A stretch of DNA of 64,000 nucleotides, taken from the NCBI GenBank assembly GCA_036758285.1, contig DAIOWV010000005.1, positions 11,251 to 75,250 of the forward strand, given 5' to 3'. Below the pieces are notes generated by a model, which ran no database searches, was not told the DNA's origin, and saw only the letters and a list, made by a program, of their open reading frames with translations. Positions within the stretch are counted from its first letter, which is position 1, and each line of letters opens with the position of its first letter. The stretch is from Taishania sp036758285 (GTDB taxonomy: Bacteria > Bacteroidota > Bacteroidia > Flavobacteriales_D > Crocinitomicaceae). Positions 35,127 to 43,377 of the stretch are shown piece after piece. A program made the translations under genes and the position numbers.

Positions 35127-36159
35127 ATGCCACATATTAAAAACACATTGTTTCGTCATCGAATTATTGATAAATGTATTCGAAATCCATACAAGCCATT
35201 TCCATCCAAACAAGATTTAAGAACGGCGTGTGAAAATGAATTGTTTGGTAGTGAGGACAGGCAAAATATTTGTGATTCAACAATAGAGAAAGATCTATTT
35301 GCGATGCGTCAAGAATACGATGCTCCAATAAAATATAGCAAGCTAAACAAAGGCTATTATTATGATGACCCTAATTTTACAATCAATGATGTACCGCTGA
35401 ATGAATCTGATTTAGACGCTGTTCGATTTGCTGCAAACACCTTATTACAATTCAAAGATGTAGAGCTTTTTAAAGAATTTGGTAATGCTATTGATAAAAT
35501 TGTAGATCGCGTTTCTTTATCAACACAAGCGAAACAACAAGTTGAATTAAATGAATATGTACAATTTGAAACTGCTGTTTCTGTAGGTGGTGGAGAATTT
35601 TTACCTGATTTATTAAGTGCAATTCAAAAAAGTGTTGCTGTTTTTTTTGAATATGAAAATTTCAATTCTAATACTGTTAAACCTAGAAAAGTTTGTCCGC
35701 TACTATTAAAAGAATACAGAAATAGATGGTATCTCATTTCATTCGATTTAATTAAGAATAAGATTACTACATATGCACTGGAAAGGATGAAAAAAGTTGA
35801 ATTGTCGGAAGAAAAAGTTGTAAAACCTCATCATTTTAACCCCAAAGATTTTTCATCCTTTCCAGTGCATATGTAGTAATCTTATTTCTACAAGCGAAGC
35901 TGCTCCTGATATTGTCGAATTCACAGCAAATGATATTGCTTCAAAGTATCTGATAACTCAACCGATACACCATACTCAAAAAGTTATCAAAGAAAGTGAT
36001 TCAGAAACTGTTTTTCAATTAGAAGTTTACATCTCTGAAGAATTAATTCGTTCTATCTTATCATTTGGTGGTGAAATTACAGTTCATCAACCCAATTCTT
36101 TAAAACAAACAATTAAAGAACGATTAGATAAAATGCTGAATAACTATGGGGTAAAGTGA
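35127..36159 (+). pseudogene. WYL-domain transcriptional regulator, disrupted
   Basis: The intact frame gives 249 residues: an N-terminal HTH (about 1-70, FRHRIIDKCIRNPYKPFPSK), then the WYL domain (about 150-240, VFFEYENFNS, RNRWYLISFDL, TYALERMKKVEL). It stops at 35876 after FNPKDFSSFPVHM. The remaining C-terminal domain, from about ISTSEAAPDIVEF to LNNYGVK, lies in another frame and ends at 36159. The break consists of a 38-base inverted copy of the gene's own bases 35757-35794. Family members normally continue DFFKxSxGI at this point. The regulator should bind DNA and sense a ligand through WYL; in its present form the C-terminal dimer domain would be missing. It is in one operon with mbnP and mbnH. 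Confidence 0.85.
35757..35886. repeat. 38-bp perfect inverted repeat inside the WYL gene
   Basis: Bases 35757-35794 and 35849-35886 are exact reverse complements over 38 bases, separated by 54 bases. The left arm is normal WYL coding sequence (TTYALERMKK region); the right arm is foreign to the reading frame and introduces the stop. Confidence 0.95.
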
Positions 36160-36241
36160 TTGGTGTTAAAGGTTTGTTTACTTGTTAAGTGGAGGAAGGT
36201 ACTTTTTTTTAACAGTTTCGTAGAAGTTGCTTCCCTACCCA

Positions 36242-36403
36242 TTAATATAGTCCAAAAAATAAGCTATATAAAGAATTATCTCGTCCTACATTGTCTATTT
36301 TCTCAGGTTTTTTTACTATTTCAATCAAACTGGATATCCCGAAAATAGCTAAACCAATGGATAATGGAAGTATGAACCAAGAATTTTCAAATAAACTACT
36401 CAT
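36242..36403 (-). CDS. Short single-membrane-helix protein, unknown
   Basis: An open frame of 53 codons: MSSLFENSWFILPLSIG begins a hydrophobic helix (about 9-31, ending SSLIEIV) and a polar tail (KKPEKIDNVGRDN) follows, ending FFGLY. Codon use looks like real coding sequence, and it lies 47 bases downstream of the small secreted-protein gene at 36451 on the same strand. No family is recognised. It may be a small membrane partner of that protein or a stand-alone ORF. Confidence 0.45.
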   Translation of the reverse strand: MSSLFENSWFILPLSIGLAIFGISSLIEIVKKPEKIDNVGRDNSLYSLFFGLY

Positions 36404-36450
36404 AAGTAATTAAATTTAATAAGATTACGGCTAATTCCCAGCCCAAGCTA

Positions 36451-36819
36451 TCAAAAGCGCCATCCTACCAGCTCTATTGATTCAATCTTTGATTTTTTAA
36501 TATATCTTGACATCAAACAATTATCTTCTACATCTTTCAATAATAATTTATCAGTAATCAAAAAATGCTTCTTAAATCGTATTTCCAAAGAATATTTATC
36601 AAAATATAAGCTTATTCCAGCTACATACCTACCTCTCTTGCAATATAAGCTACATTTCTCAATTAAAAAATTATTCTCTATGATGTATTCATTTAATTCA
36701 GTCACTTTCTTACCTGTAAACGATACTATTTGATTTCTATCTATATTATTATGTTGATTTTGACAATGACAAAAACCGTTTATTATTAACAAAATAGTCA
36801 ATATTCTTAGTCCTCCCAT
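36451..36819 (-). CDS. Small secreted protein, unknown function
   Basis: A 122-residue protein with a signal peptide (LRILTILLIINGFCHCQ). The mature part is polar and beta-rich with paired hydrophobic strands (KKVTELNEYIIENNFLI, VAGISLYFDKYSLEIRF, HFLITDKLLL, IESIELVGWRF) and three cysteines (CSLYCKRG and NCLMSR). I recognise no family. It sits with the small membrane ORF in an isolated minus-strand pair surrounded by plus-strand genes, in a stretch that also contains a broken gene and a repeat-like hairpin, so this looks like a variable spot. Confidence 0.6.
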   Translation of the reverse strand: MGGLRILTILLIINGFCHCQNQHNNIDRNQIVSFTGKKVTELNEYIIENNFLIEKCSLYCKRGRYVAGISLYFDKYSLEIRFKKHFLITDKLLLKDVEDNCLMSRYIKKSKIESIELVGWRF

Positions 36820-36849
36820 AAATTATTATTTATTAGTATCCCTTCGCTG

Positions 36850-36871
36850 CCGCGAGATTCCTATCTCGTGG
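36850..36871. repeat. REP-like hairpin
   Basis: CCGCGAGAT (36850-36858), loop TCCT, ATCTCGTGG (36863-36871): a 9-bp stem with one G-T pair. It is much richer in GC than its surroundings and lacks a T-tract, which fits a dispersed palindromic element rather than a terminator. Confidence 0.5.
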
Positions 36872-37006
36872 TACTACCCAACACAACTTCCTTCCACCAG
36901 ATTTTTATGAATATAATTATTTTTTCAATTAGTAGTAAAAATTTTTCGCCAGGCAACCATTCTATTTTCACAATTGTATTAAGACAAACTTTTTAAAAAA
37001 TACACC

Positions 37007-37630
37007 ATGAAAATAATTCAACACATTTATCTTTTCTTTTTGCTTTTTGTGGGACAACAAACATTTGGACAATCTCCCATTCCAGCAATTGACAGCTTAA
37101 AAATCATTCATGAAAATGGGGAAACAAAAGTTGTTTGTTATACAACCTTTACATCAGGTGATTGTGATTTGGCGGATTATACCATTCACAATGAGAACAA
37201 TATCATTACACTTAGTGTGAATTTTACAGTTGGTGCAGCAACGTATATCTGTCATAGTGTGGATACCATTTCATTGGGAACGTTAACACCTGGAGATTAT
37301 GACTTGGAAGGAAATCTGACAATTGGCTCATCAGAAGTTATTGTTCATCAAAAAACAGTTTCATTTACAGTTGGAGAATTAAATGTGGGGTTAATTGATG
37401 CAGCAACTTTTAATATTTATCCAAATCCTACACAAAAATTCCTTTCAATTGAATCGGAAAAGCATTTCAAACAAGTTGAAATAATCTCTATTTTTGGTCA
37501 AATTGTTTTAAATGCAGAAATGGTTGAACAAACGATTGATGTTTCTGATCTGGAAGAGGGTTTTTATTTCGTTCGATTAACTGACGAAATGGGCAAACAA
37601 ATTTCTAAACGAATGCTGAAAACAAAATAA
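37007..37630 (+). CDS. Secreted protein with T9SS type A sorting domain
   Basis: A 207-residue exported protein. After the signal peptide (IYLFFLLFVGQQTFGQ) comes a beta-sandwich of about 105 residues (SPIPAIDSLKIIHENGETKV onward, with Cys residues in VVCYTTF, SGDCDLADY and TYICHS), then the typical type A C-terminal domain: FNIYPNPTQKFLSIE, VEIISIFGQIVLNAE, IDVSDLEEGFYFVRL and a basic end. The sorting domain routes it through the type IX secretion system to the cell surface. The role of the small N-terminal domain is unknown. It is followed by the sigma factor gene, which has its own promoter. Confidence 0.85.
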   Translation: MKIIQHIYLFFLLFVGQQTFGQSPIPAIDSLKIIHENGETKVVCYTTFTSGDCDLADYTIHNENNIITLSVNFTVGAATYICHSVDTISLGTLTPGDYDLEGNLTIGSSEVIVHQKTVSFTVGELNVGLIDAATFNIYPNPTQKFLSIESEKHFKQVEIISIFGQIVLNAEMVEQTIDVSDLEEGFYFVRLTDEMGKQISKRMLKTK

Positions 37631-37671
37631 TAATCTACATTTCATTGTTTTAATTAAGAAACAATTACGTC

Positions 37672-37679
37672 TATATTTG
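37672..37679 (+). promoter_or_regulatory. -7 promoter element of the sigma factor operon
   Basis: TATATTTG, an exact TAnnTTTG, 13 bases before the ATG at 37693. No clear -33 TTG at the usual distance (a TTTT lies 20 bases upstream). Confidence 0.5.
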
Positions 37680-37692
37680 GGATGCAGAAAAA

Positions 37693-38211
37693 ATGGAAGA
37701 AAACGTAGAAGAATTAATCAAAGGAGATAAAAAAGCTTTTGATAGGGTGTACGAAAAGTACTCCCCTTCTATGTTTGGTATCTGTATGCGATATGCCAAC
37801 TGTCGAGATGACGCTCAAGAAATACTTCAAAAAACTTTTATCAGGGTTTATGAAAATCGCGAGAAAATTAATCCTGAATTTCCGCTTGGACCATGGATAA
37901 AAACAATTACAATTCGTACAGCTATCAATTTTCTGAAAACTCAAAAAAAGATGGTATTAAAAGAAGATGATCTTTTTTTTGAATCAACACAAGCTGTCAT
38001 TTTTGAATCAGAAACAAAAGATTTAAAGACAAAATTAATAGAGTTATTGGCAGCAATGCCCGAAGGTTATCGAACTATATTCAATTTATTCGTATTGGAT
38101 AATCTGACACACAAAGAAATAGCGAATTACCTTGATATAACGGAAGGAACGTCTAAGTCACAATTGGCAAAGGCAAAAAAATGGATTAAAATTAAACTTG
38201 AACAAGGATGA
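37693..38211 (+). CDS. ECF-type RNA polymerase sigma factor
   Basis: A 172-residue ECF sigma factor. Region 2 covers about 10-75 (YEKYSPSMFGICMRYANCRDD, AQEILQKTFIRVYENREKI) and region 4 about 115-170 (MPEGYRTIFNLFVLDN, LTHKEIANYLDITEGTSKSQ, LAKAKKWIK), with the helix-turn-helix that reads the -35 element. It overlaps the next gene by four bases (ATGA), the usual arrangement for a sigma factor and its regulator. This one belongs to the broad Bacteroidota ECF group; its regulon cannot be told here, though the adjacent T9SS protein gene is one possible target. Confidence 0.93.
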   Translation: MEENVEELIKGDKKAFDRVYEKYSPSMFGICMRYANCRDDAQEILQKTFIRVYENREKINPEFPLGPWIKTITIRTAINFLKTQKKMVLKEDDLFFESTQAVIFESETKDLKTKLIELLAAMPEGYRTIFNLFVLDNLTHKEIANYLDITEGTSKSQLAKAKKWIKIKLEQG

Positions 38212-39470
38212 AAGAATTTGATGACATAGATCGGTTGTTTCAGGCAACATTTGACGGATTTGAAGCAATTCCAGATCCATCTGTAAAAGAAAATATTGAC
38301 AAGGCAATAGCTCCTAAGAAAAATAAAAGAAGATTTTTCTTTCTCATTTTTTTCTTTTCGATTGTTTTAATGTCTTTTTGGGCACTTATTTATCCTGATT
38401 TTTTGGTTAAAAATACTATTGCAGCCAAAAATTACTCCTCTTCTGATGCAAATCAGAATGAAAAAATAGTGGATGTACCAGATTATTTTGTTTTTCAACC
38501 GCAGCAAGGAGAAACGAAAGAAATAAATTCAAATTCATTAAAATATCCTGTTCCATCAATCCAAAACAATCAAGGAATAGATAAAACAAAATCATTGGCT
38601 GATAAAAAGCCAGTTAATTCTATTTCGAATAAACTAATGACAACTAGTAAAATAGCGTCATTAAATCCATCTGATTCGATTAGAAAAGATGAAGTAAATC
38701 AATTTGTAATTGATATTATTGAAAAAGATATAGCCAATCAGATCGTAACAGATTCTATTGAAGAAAATAATACAAACTTTAGAGATGTTCAATCAATAGA
38801 AAAACCATTTGGAGGGTTTCGGAAATGGTATTTTACCGCGTTTACCGGTTGGGAAGGAACTACCATGAGGTCAAAAGAAAACATTGATATCAATAACCTT
38901 TCTAATGCAGGAAAAGAATCAGCTCGTATTCAATCTTCCTCATTTTATGGAAAAATAGAAATAAACAAAAAAATAAGTAAACGATTTCATTTGCTGGCAG
39001 GTGTGGGATATAAATCTACAACTTATAGACAAAACGTAACACTATATTCACTTGATAGTACTATTCATGAAAACGAAATAACTTCAAACTTACCCAATCC
39101 ACCATTGTACTTCCTAAAACAGGAAGATGGAAATCAAAGCTTTCAAGTAAACACCTTGTTGATTCCAATTGGTGCCGTATTTGCACAACAGATTGCAGAA
39201 AAAATTCATTTTCGTCTTGCTGTAGGTGCTGAATTTACTTTAGGATGGAAAAAAGATCTTGTAATAAATCCAACGTTCACATCTCCAGTGTTTCAACCTT
39301 TTGGATGGAATTTAGGAATACGACCAGAATTTCAATATGCATTTAAAAACTTTAGAACTAGTGTGTTTTTCAATGTTAATCAACCAATTAAACATCAAAT
39401 TAATTGGGGACTTGATATGAGAAAAAGTTCAATTTTCGGTGCGGGATTAGGTATTCAGTATGATTTATAA
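38208..39470 (+). CDS. Single-TM protein with beta-barrel-like domain, candidate anti-sigma factor
   Basis: A 420-residue protein. The first 40 residues are cytoplasmic-looking and acidic-amphipathic (FDDIDRLFQATFDGFEAIPD), a position where anti-sigma factors bind their sigma. One hydrophobic helix follows (about 43-63), then a Ser/Asn/Lys-rich low-complexity linker of about 135 residues, and a C-terminal domain (about 205-420) with alternating strands ending in GAGLGIQYDL, like PorT/outer-membrane beta barrels. Its start overlaps the sigma gene stop (ATGA). If the C-terminal domain really inserts in the outer membrane, the protein would bridge both membranes. The anti-sigma role is inferred from position and topology. 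Confidence 0.7.
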   Translation: MKEFDDIDRLFQATFDGFEAIPDPSVKENIDKAIAPKKNKRRFFFLIFFFSIVLMSFWALIYPDFLVKNTIAAKNYSSSDANQNEKIVDVPDYFVFQPQQGETKEINSNSLKYPVPSIQNNQGIDKTKSLADKKPVNSISNKLMTTSKIASLNPSDSIRKDEVNQFVIDIIEKDIANQIVTDSIEENNTNFRDVQSIEKPFGGFRKWYFTAFTGWEGTTMRSKENIDINNLSNAGKESARIQSSSFYGKIEINKKISKRFHLLAGVGYKSTTYRQNVTLYSLDSTIHENEITSNLPNPPLYFLKQEDGNQSFQVNTLLIPIGAVFAQQIAEKIHFRLAVGAEFTLGWKKDLVINPTFTSPVFQPFGWNLGIRPEFQYAFKNFRTSVFFNVNQPIKHQINWGLDMRKSSIFGAGLGIQYDL

Positions 39471-39498
39471 AACAACATCTATTTAGCATGTTATTTGC

Positions 39499-39885
39499 TT
39501 AACGAAAAATATAAAGAGAGTCGGGAATATGTAATTCCTGTAATTGAGTTTGAAAATTTGAATAATGCTTCCTTGAATATTTTTTTATGAAAGCAGGAGA
39601 TTTTGAATTGTTTGATATAAAATACTCTGTATCACTTTTTGCTATTATCCACTCACTGTTATATTTAATTTCTGTTGGATTCCTAAAAACCATTATCCAC
39701 AACTCTTCTGAGTTTCCCTCTTCATCCACAAGCATTCTATTATTAAAACATATTCCTCTTGTATTGTGTTCATTATAACATTCTGCACAATCAATGGAAA
39801 GTTTTTGCCTATTTTCAAAGAGGTAACCAGAACTATAGCAACTTTGTAAGGTAATAAACAAAAGTGCTAAAACTAATATTTTCAT
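39499..39885 (-). CDS. Small lipoprotein, unknown function
   Basis: A 128-residue protein with a lipoprotein signal: KILVLALLFITLQSC gives lipobox LQSC with Cys16. The mature part has a CxxC-like pair (IDCAECYNEHNTRGIC) and then a beta-rich segment (NSEELWIMVFRNPTEIKYNS, EWIIAKSDTEYFIS). No family is recognised. It lies convergent with the candidate anti-sigma gene (28 bases apart), and the next gene on the same strand is also a small secreted protein. Confidence 0.65.
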   Translation of the reverse strand: MKILVLALLFITLQSCYSSGYLFENRQKLSIDCAECYNEHNTRGICFNNRMLVDEEGNSEELWIMVFRNPTEIKYNSEWIIAKSDTEYFISNNSKSPAFIKKYSRKHYSNFQTQLQELHIPDSLYIFR

Positions 39886-39982
39886 ATTCTTGTATACTCC
39901 ATTTCAATAATACTCTCACCCTTTTTACGATGAACCACTAACACTATTAAAATGAAATAAATTTACAGACAAATACTCTTCG

Positions 39983-40345
39983 TTACTTTAAATACTTCTC
40001 AAATAATTGATCTCTGTTTACGATATCGCCAGCAACATTTATAGTTTGAACTTCACAACCTGCTAAAAATCTGACAATAATCATTCTAGATCTCTCAGAG
40101 TTATCGACCATATTTATGGTTGCAAGTTTTGATTTTTCGTCAAAATCCACAGTGAAATATAAGTTGTAATATTTTGCTTTTGAAGCAACTTCATCCTTTG
40201 TTAATTTTGAAGGTAAAGTGATAAAACCTTTTCCAGATTCTTTTATTGAAGTTAAATCAGAAGGTGATTTTACTGTAGCAGATTCTTGACTAAAAGAAAA
40301 ACTTACAGTTAAAATCAACGTAAATATAAAAAGTAGCGTTTTCAT
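39983..40345 (-). CDS. Small secreted protein, unknown function
   Basis: A 120-residue exported protein (signal peptide KTLLFIFTLILTVSFSFSQ). The mature part is Lys- and Asp-rich with a helix (LTKDEVASKAKYYNLYF) and beta strands (TVDFDEKSKLATINMV, MIIVRFLAGCEVQTINV). I do not recognise a family. Two adjacent ATG codons could serve as start; the second (40345) is placed directly before the basic signal-peptide head. It is divergent from rnhB across 90 bases and stands 97 bases from the small lipoprotein gene on the same strand. Confidence 0.6.
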   Translation of the reverse strand: MKTLLFIFTLILTVSFSFSQESATVKSPSDLTSIKESGKGFITLPSKLTKDEVASKAKYYNLYFTVDFDEKSKLATINMVDNSERSRMIIVRFLAGCEVQTINVAGDIVNRDQLFEKYLK

Positions 40346-40438
40346 CATTCTATTTTTTTAATTTGTACGTATTTCTACATTCAAAAGTTGTACCAATTTA
40401 CAACTTAATTTTATATTAGCATATTTTCTAACATAAAA

Positions 40439-41044
40439 ATGTCATTAGAATTATTTCATACTAAAGGGATTATTGAAGCAGGCTGTGATGAAGCAGGAAG
40501 AGGCTGTTTGGCTGGACCTGTTGTAGCCGCTGCAGTTATTTTACCTGAAAACTTTTCAAACGAACTTTTAAATGATTCAAAAAAGCTAACGGATAAACAA
40601 CGTTATCAATTACGTCCCATTATCGAAGAACAAGCCATTGCTTGGGCAGTTGGAATTGTAGATCATGTAGAAATTGATAAAATAAATATTCTGAATGCCA
40701 GTTTTGAAGCAATGCACAGGGCAATCAAACAACTAAAAACTGTTCCAGAAAAATTATTGATTGATGGCAATCGTTTCAATCCTTATCCCAATATTCAACA
40801 CTTGTGTATGATAAAAGGAGATGGAAGATACATGAGTATTGCTGCTGCTTCAATACTTGCAAAAACTTATCGTGATGACATCATGGATGAACTTCATTTA
40901 GAATATCCAAATTATGGATGGAAAAAAAATAAAGGATATCCAACAAAAGAACACAGGTCAGGGATAGAAAAACATGGTCCAACTCCCGTTCACCGTATGA
41001 GCTTTACTTTATTGCCTCCAAAACAGCTCGATTTGTTCGAATAA
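40439..41044 (+). CDS. rnhB: Ribonuclease HII
   Basis: A 201-residue cytosolic endonuclease that removes ribonucleotides from RNA-DNA hybrids. The type 2 RNase H motifs are intact: GCDEAGRGCLAGPV with Asp17 and Glu18 and the GRG strand (20-22), LNDSKKLTDKQR, the LIDGNR acidic site, and KGDGRYMSIAAASILAKTYRD. The C-terminus carries YPNYGWKKNKGYPTKEH. The length is normal. It is preceded by a 90-base divergent spacer and followed by a gene with its own promoter. Confidence 0.95.
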   Translation: MSLELFHTKGIIEAGCDEAGRGCLAGPVVAAAVILPENFSNELLNDSKKLTDKQRYQLRPIIEEQAIAWAVGIVDHVEIDKINILNASFEAMHRAIKQLKTVPEKLLIDGNRFNPYPNIQHLCMIKGDGRYMSIAAASILAKTYRDDIMDELHLEYPNYGWKKNKGYPTKEHRSGIEKHGPTPVHRMSFTLLPPKQLDLFE

Positions 41045-41114
41045 TTTTTATACTCTAACAATCAACTGTTGATTTCTTTGAAGTTGTGATTTACTAACCT
41101 TTTAAAATCAAATG

Positions 41115-41122
41115 TAACTTTG
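41115..41122 (+). promoter_or_regulatory. -7 promoter element directly before the gene at 41127
   Basis: TAACTTTG, an exact TAnnTTTG, ending four bases before the ATG; this would leave almost no 5' leader. Confidence 0.45.
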
Positions 41123-41126
41123 AAAT

Positions 41127-43283
41127 ATGTTTGGACGTTACTTTTTGATTTTTTTGTCGATTGTCAGCCTCATATGGTTGGGGTATGCAACATATGACCG
41201 TGTAAATCAAAGTAAAATATTTAATCCAGAATATTTATTTGGTAAAGAAGATGGTGAATTACTTATTCTTATAAATCCAAAGCAACAAAATACTGTTAGT
41301 AGTGTTTTTGAAGTTGAAAACACTGAAATACAATCACTTATTCCCAATTTAAACGCCGATTTTATAGATCGAATTTATATTTCAAAAAAACGTGGTCAGT
41401 TATTAATTACAACAAAAGAAGCAATTGATAAAAAACTGATTAACAATATTTTTGTTAATAGTTCTTCTGTAAAAACAGATAAAAAGTCCATTTCTTATGG
41501 AAGTTTGAAAGGACAGTTTTCCAAACACTCAATCTATCTTTCATCTCAATCATATAACCAAAACAAAAATCCTTGGATCGATTTAAAGTACGATAAAAAT
41601 AGTGACGCTTCAATTATTTCTTTTGGACAAAAAACACCTTCTGTTACAGATGTTTACATAAAAGAAAATGGTGTTGTTGAATACAAAACCTCATTTAAAA
41701 ACGCTGTTTTAGGAGAGAAAGTCAATGATAAAGTTGTTTTTGCATCCATTGTACCTTCTTCAATTCAATCGTATCAATTTTACGAAACAGATTATTTGCG
41801 TTTTAGTCAACCTGAAATTCTTAATAGTCCTATGAACAATTGGTTAAAATATGGATTAGTTCGCATTTTAATCAACAATCAAGAAGTGATAATTACAGAT
41901 TTTATTGATGGTCAGGAACCTATCCAAGTATTGTATGATTTTTATCAAAAAGAATCAAAAGATGTTGAGCATGATTATTTTGAGAATGTTTCATTTGGTA
42001 AGTTATTAAATAATTCTAAAGGTGTATTTATATATCAAGTAGATGATTTCGTTGTAATCTCTAGCAGTCAATCTGCTTGTGAAACTGTTATTGGAGGTTA
42101 TAAATTGGGAAATACCTTGTCACAAAACCCAGATCAATTGAATAAAATCTTTCACAACCTTCCTCAAAAAGTAAATTATAGAAAGGTTGAAAGCGATGAA
42201 AAAGTATCCATTTCTGTTTACGAAAATACCTTACTTACAACAAATGTAGGAGGTGCACAACAGTCTGTAAATAATAGTATTAAAGAAAACCAACAAGTCG
42301 TTCAATCCTATGTTGTGGGAAGTTCTATAAAAGACATCGTTCCAATAGACGAAAATAGTTTTTTCGTTACTACACAGGATAACAAAGTATTATTTTTTGA
42401 TAAAGAAGGAAAAAAATGGGAACAAACACTTGAAGAAAATCTTGTTGGAGAAGCTTCAATAATAGATGTTTATGCAAATGAAAAATCCCAATTATTAGTT
42501 GCAACTGGTAAAAAAATAAACGTTATTGATATTAATGGAAATCAACCAAATGGGTTTCCTATTGAATTAGATGAACATACAAACATTCTTGCCCCTTTGT
42601 TTTACCGATGGAAAGGAAATGGATTTTTCATTGCTTCAACTGCAAATGGAAGGCTTGTTCAATATGACAATCAAGGTAGAGAATTAACGATAATAAAAAC
42701 ACAATTAAATTCAATTGATCTTACTCCTGTTGTATGGGTGAGTGCAAATAAACCGTTTATTGGAGTATCTGGAAATGATCGTTTTGAAATGATTCAAGTA
42801 GAAAATAAAAAATCATTTAGAACATTTGATGCTAAAAATATCAATTCAATTATCAAATTACCCAACGAAGTGAAATTATTTGGAATCAACAATAATCAAT
42901 TGATTTCTTATGATCAACGTGGAGGATTAAGTCGCTTTGATCAGTTGGTGAATGCTAAATTAATTCCTACAATTCTGCCTGAAAAAGGAATTGTAGTAAA
43001 AGATCAAAACCATATTAAACTATTTAATTCAAGTGGCTTACAATGGGGAGTTATAAAGCTTCCTTTTAACGATGTCACTGATGTCCAATTGTTTTCATTA
43101 AATAATGGGAATACAATCGTCACTGGAATTGATGGATTAGAAAACAAAGTTTATATCTGGAAAACGAATGGCGAATTGCAGTCAAAAACTCAATTTGACG
43201 GTAGCAAACTTGTTCGATATTACAATGGATATATTTTTACGGTAGTAGATAATTTAGTTGTTCGATATCCACTTGGCAATTGA
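41127..43283 (+). CDS. Large membrane-anchored protein with propeller-like C-terminal half, unknown
   Basis: A 718-residue protein with one N-terminal hydrophobic helix (about 2-21) that is followed by charged sequence and no good cleavage site, so it is probably an inner-membrane anchor with a periplasmic body. Residues 25-380 form a mixed alpha/beta region (repeated segments ELLILINPKQ, VFIYQVDDFVVISSSQ). Residues 395-718 contain at least six repeats of about 45 residues ending in patterns such as VLFFDKEGKKWEQ, INVIDINGNQPNGFP, RLVQYDNQGRE and VYIWKTNGELQSK, which suggests a beta-propeller. I recognise no named family. It is the first of several envelope genes in a row. Confidence 0.7.
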   Translation: MFGRYFLIFLSIVSLIWLGYATYDRVNQSKIFNPEYLFGKEDGELLILINPKQQNTVSSVFEVENTEIQSLIPNLNADFIDRIYISKKRGQLLITTKEAIDKKLINNIFVNSSSVKTDKKSISYGSLKGQFSKHSIYLSSQSYNQNKNPWIDLKYDKNSDASIISFGQKTPSVTDVYIKENGVVEYKTSFKNAVLGEKVNDKVVFASIVPSSIQSYQFYETDYLRFSQPEILNSPMNNWLKYGLVRILINNQEVIITDFIDGQEPIQVLYDFYQKESKDVEHDYFENVSFGKLLNNSKGVFIYQVDDFVVISSSQSACETVIGGYKLGNTLSQNPDQLNKIFHNLPQKVNYRKVESDEKVSISVYENTLLTTNVGGAQQSVNNSIKENQQVVQSYVVGSSIKDIVPIDENSFFVTTQDNKVLFFDKEGKKWEQTLEENLVGEASIIDVYANEKSQLLVATGKKINVIDINGNQPNGFPIELDEHTNILAPLFYRWKGNGFFIASTANGRLVQYDNQGRELTIIKTQLNSIDLTPVVWVSANKPFIGVSGNDRFEMIQVENKKSFRTFDAKNINSIIKLPNEVKLFGINNNQLISYDQRGGLSRFDQLVNAKLIPTILPEKGIVVKDQNHIKLFNSSGLQWGVIKLPFNDVTDVQLFSLNNGNTIVTGIDGLENKVYIWKTNGELQSKTQFDGSKLVRYYNGYIFTVVDNLVVRYPLGN

Positions 43284-43330
43284 CAATAGAGTAGATCTGT
43301 AACCTGTTTTTTGTTAATCTTATCATATCA

Positions 43331-43363
43331 TTTGCTAAAACATCGACTATTTCATTATTTTTG
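43331..43363 (+). promoter_or_regulatory. Near-consensus Bacteroidota promoter
   Basis: TTTG (43331-43334), 21-base spacer, TATTTTTG (43356-43363): both elements match. It lies 14 bases before the ATG of the lipoprotein gene at 43378. Confidence 0.6.
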
Positions 43364-43377
43364 ATAAAAACCATTTT

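Noticed and set aside
35757..35886. Invertible DNA switch or terminator
   Set aside because: The arms enclose only 54 bases of WYL coding sequence with no promoter, and no invertase gene is near. The stem lies inside a gene and lacks a T-tract. A copied-in inverted segment explains the frame break better.
36850..36871. tRNA-like fold or CRISPR repeat
   Set aside because: Only one hairpin copy is present, with no acceptor stem, CCA-like end or spacer array.
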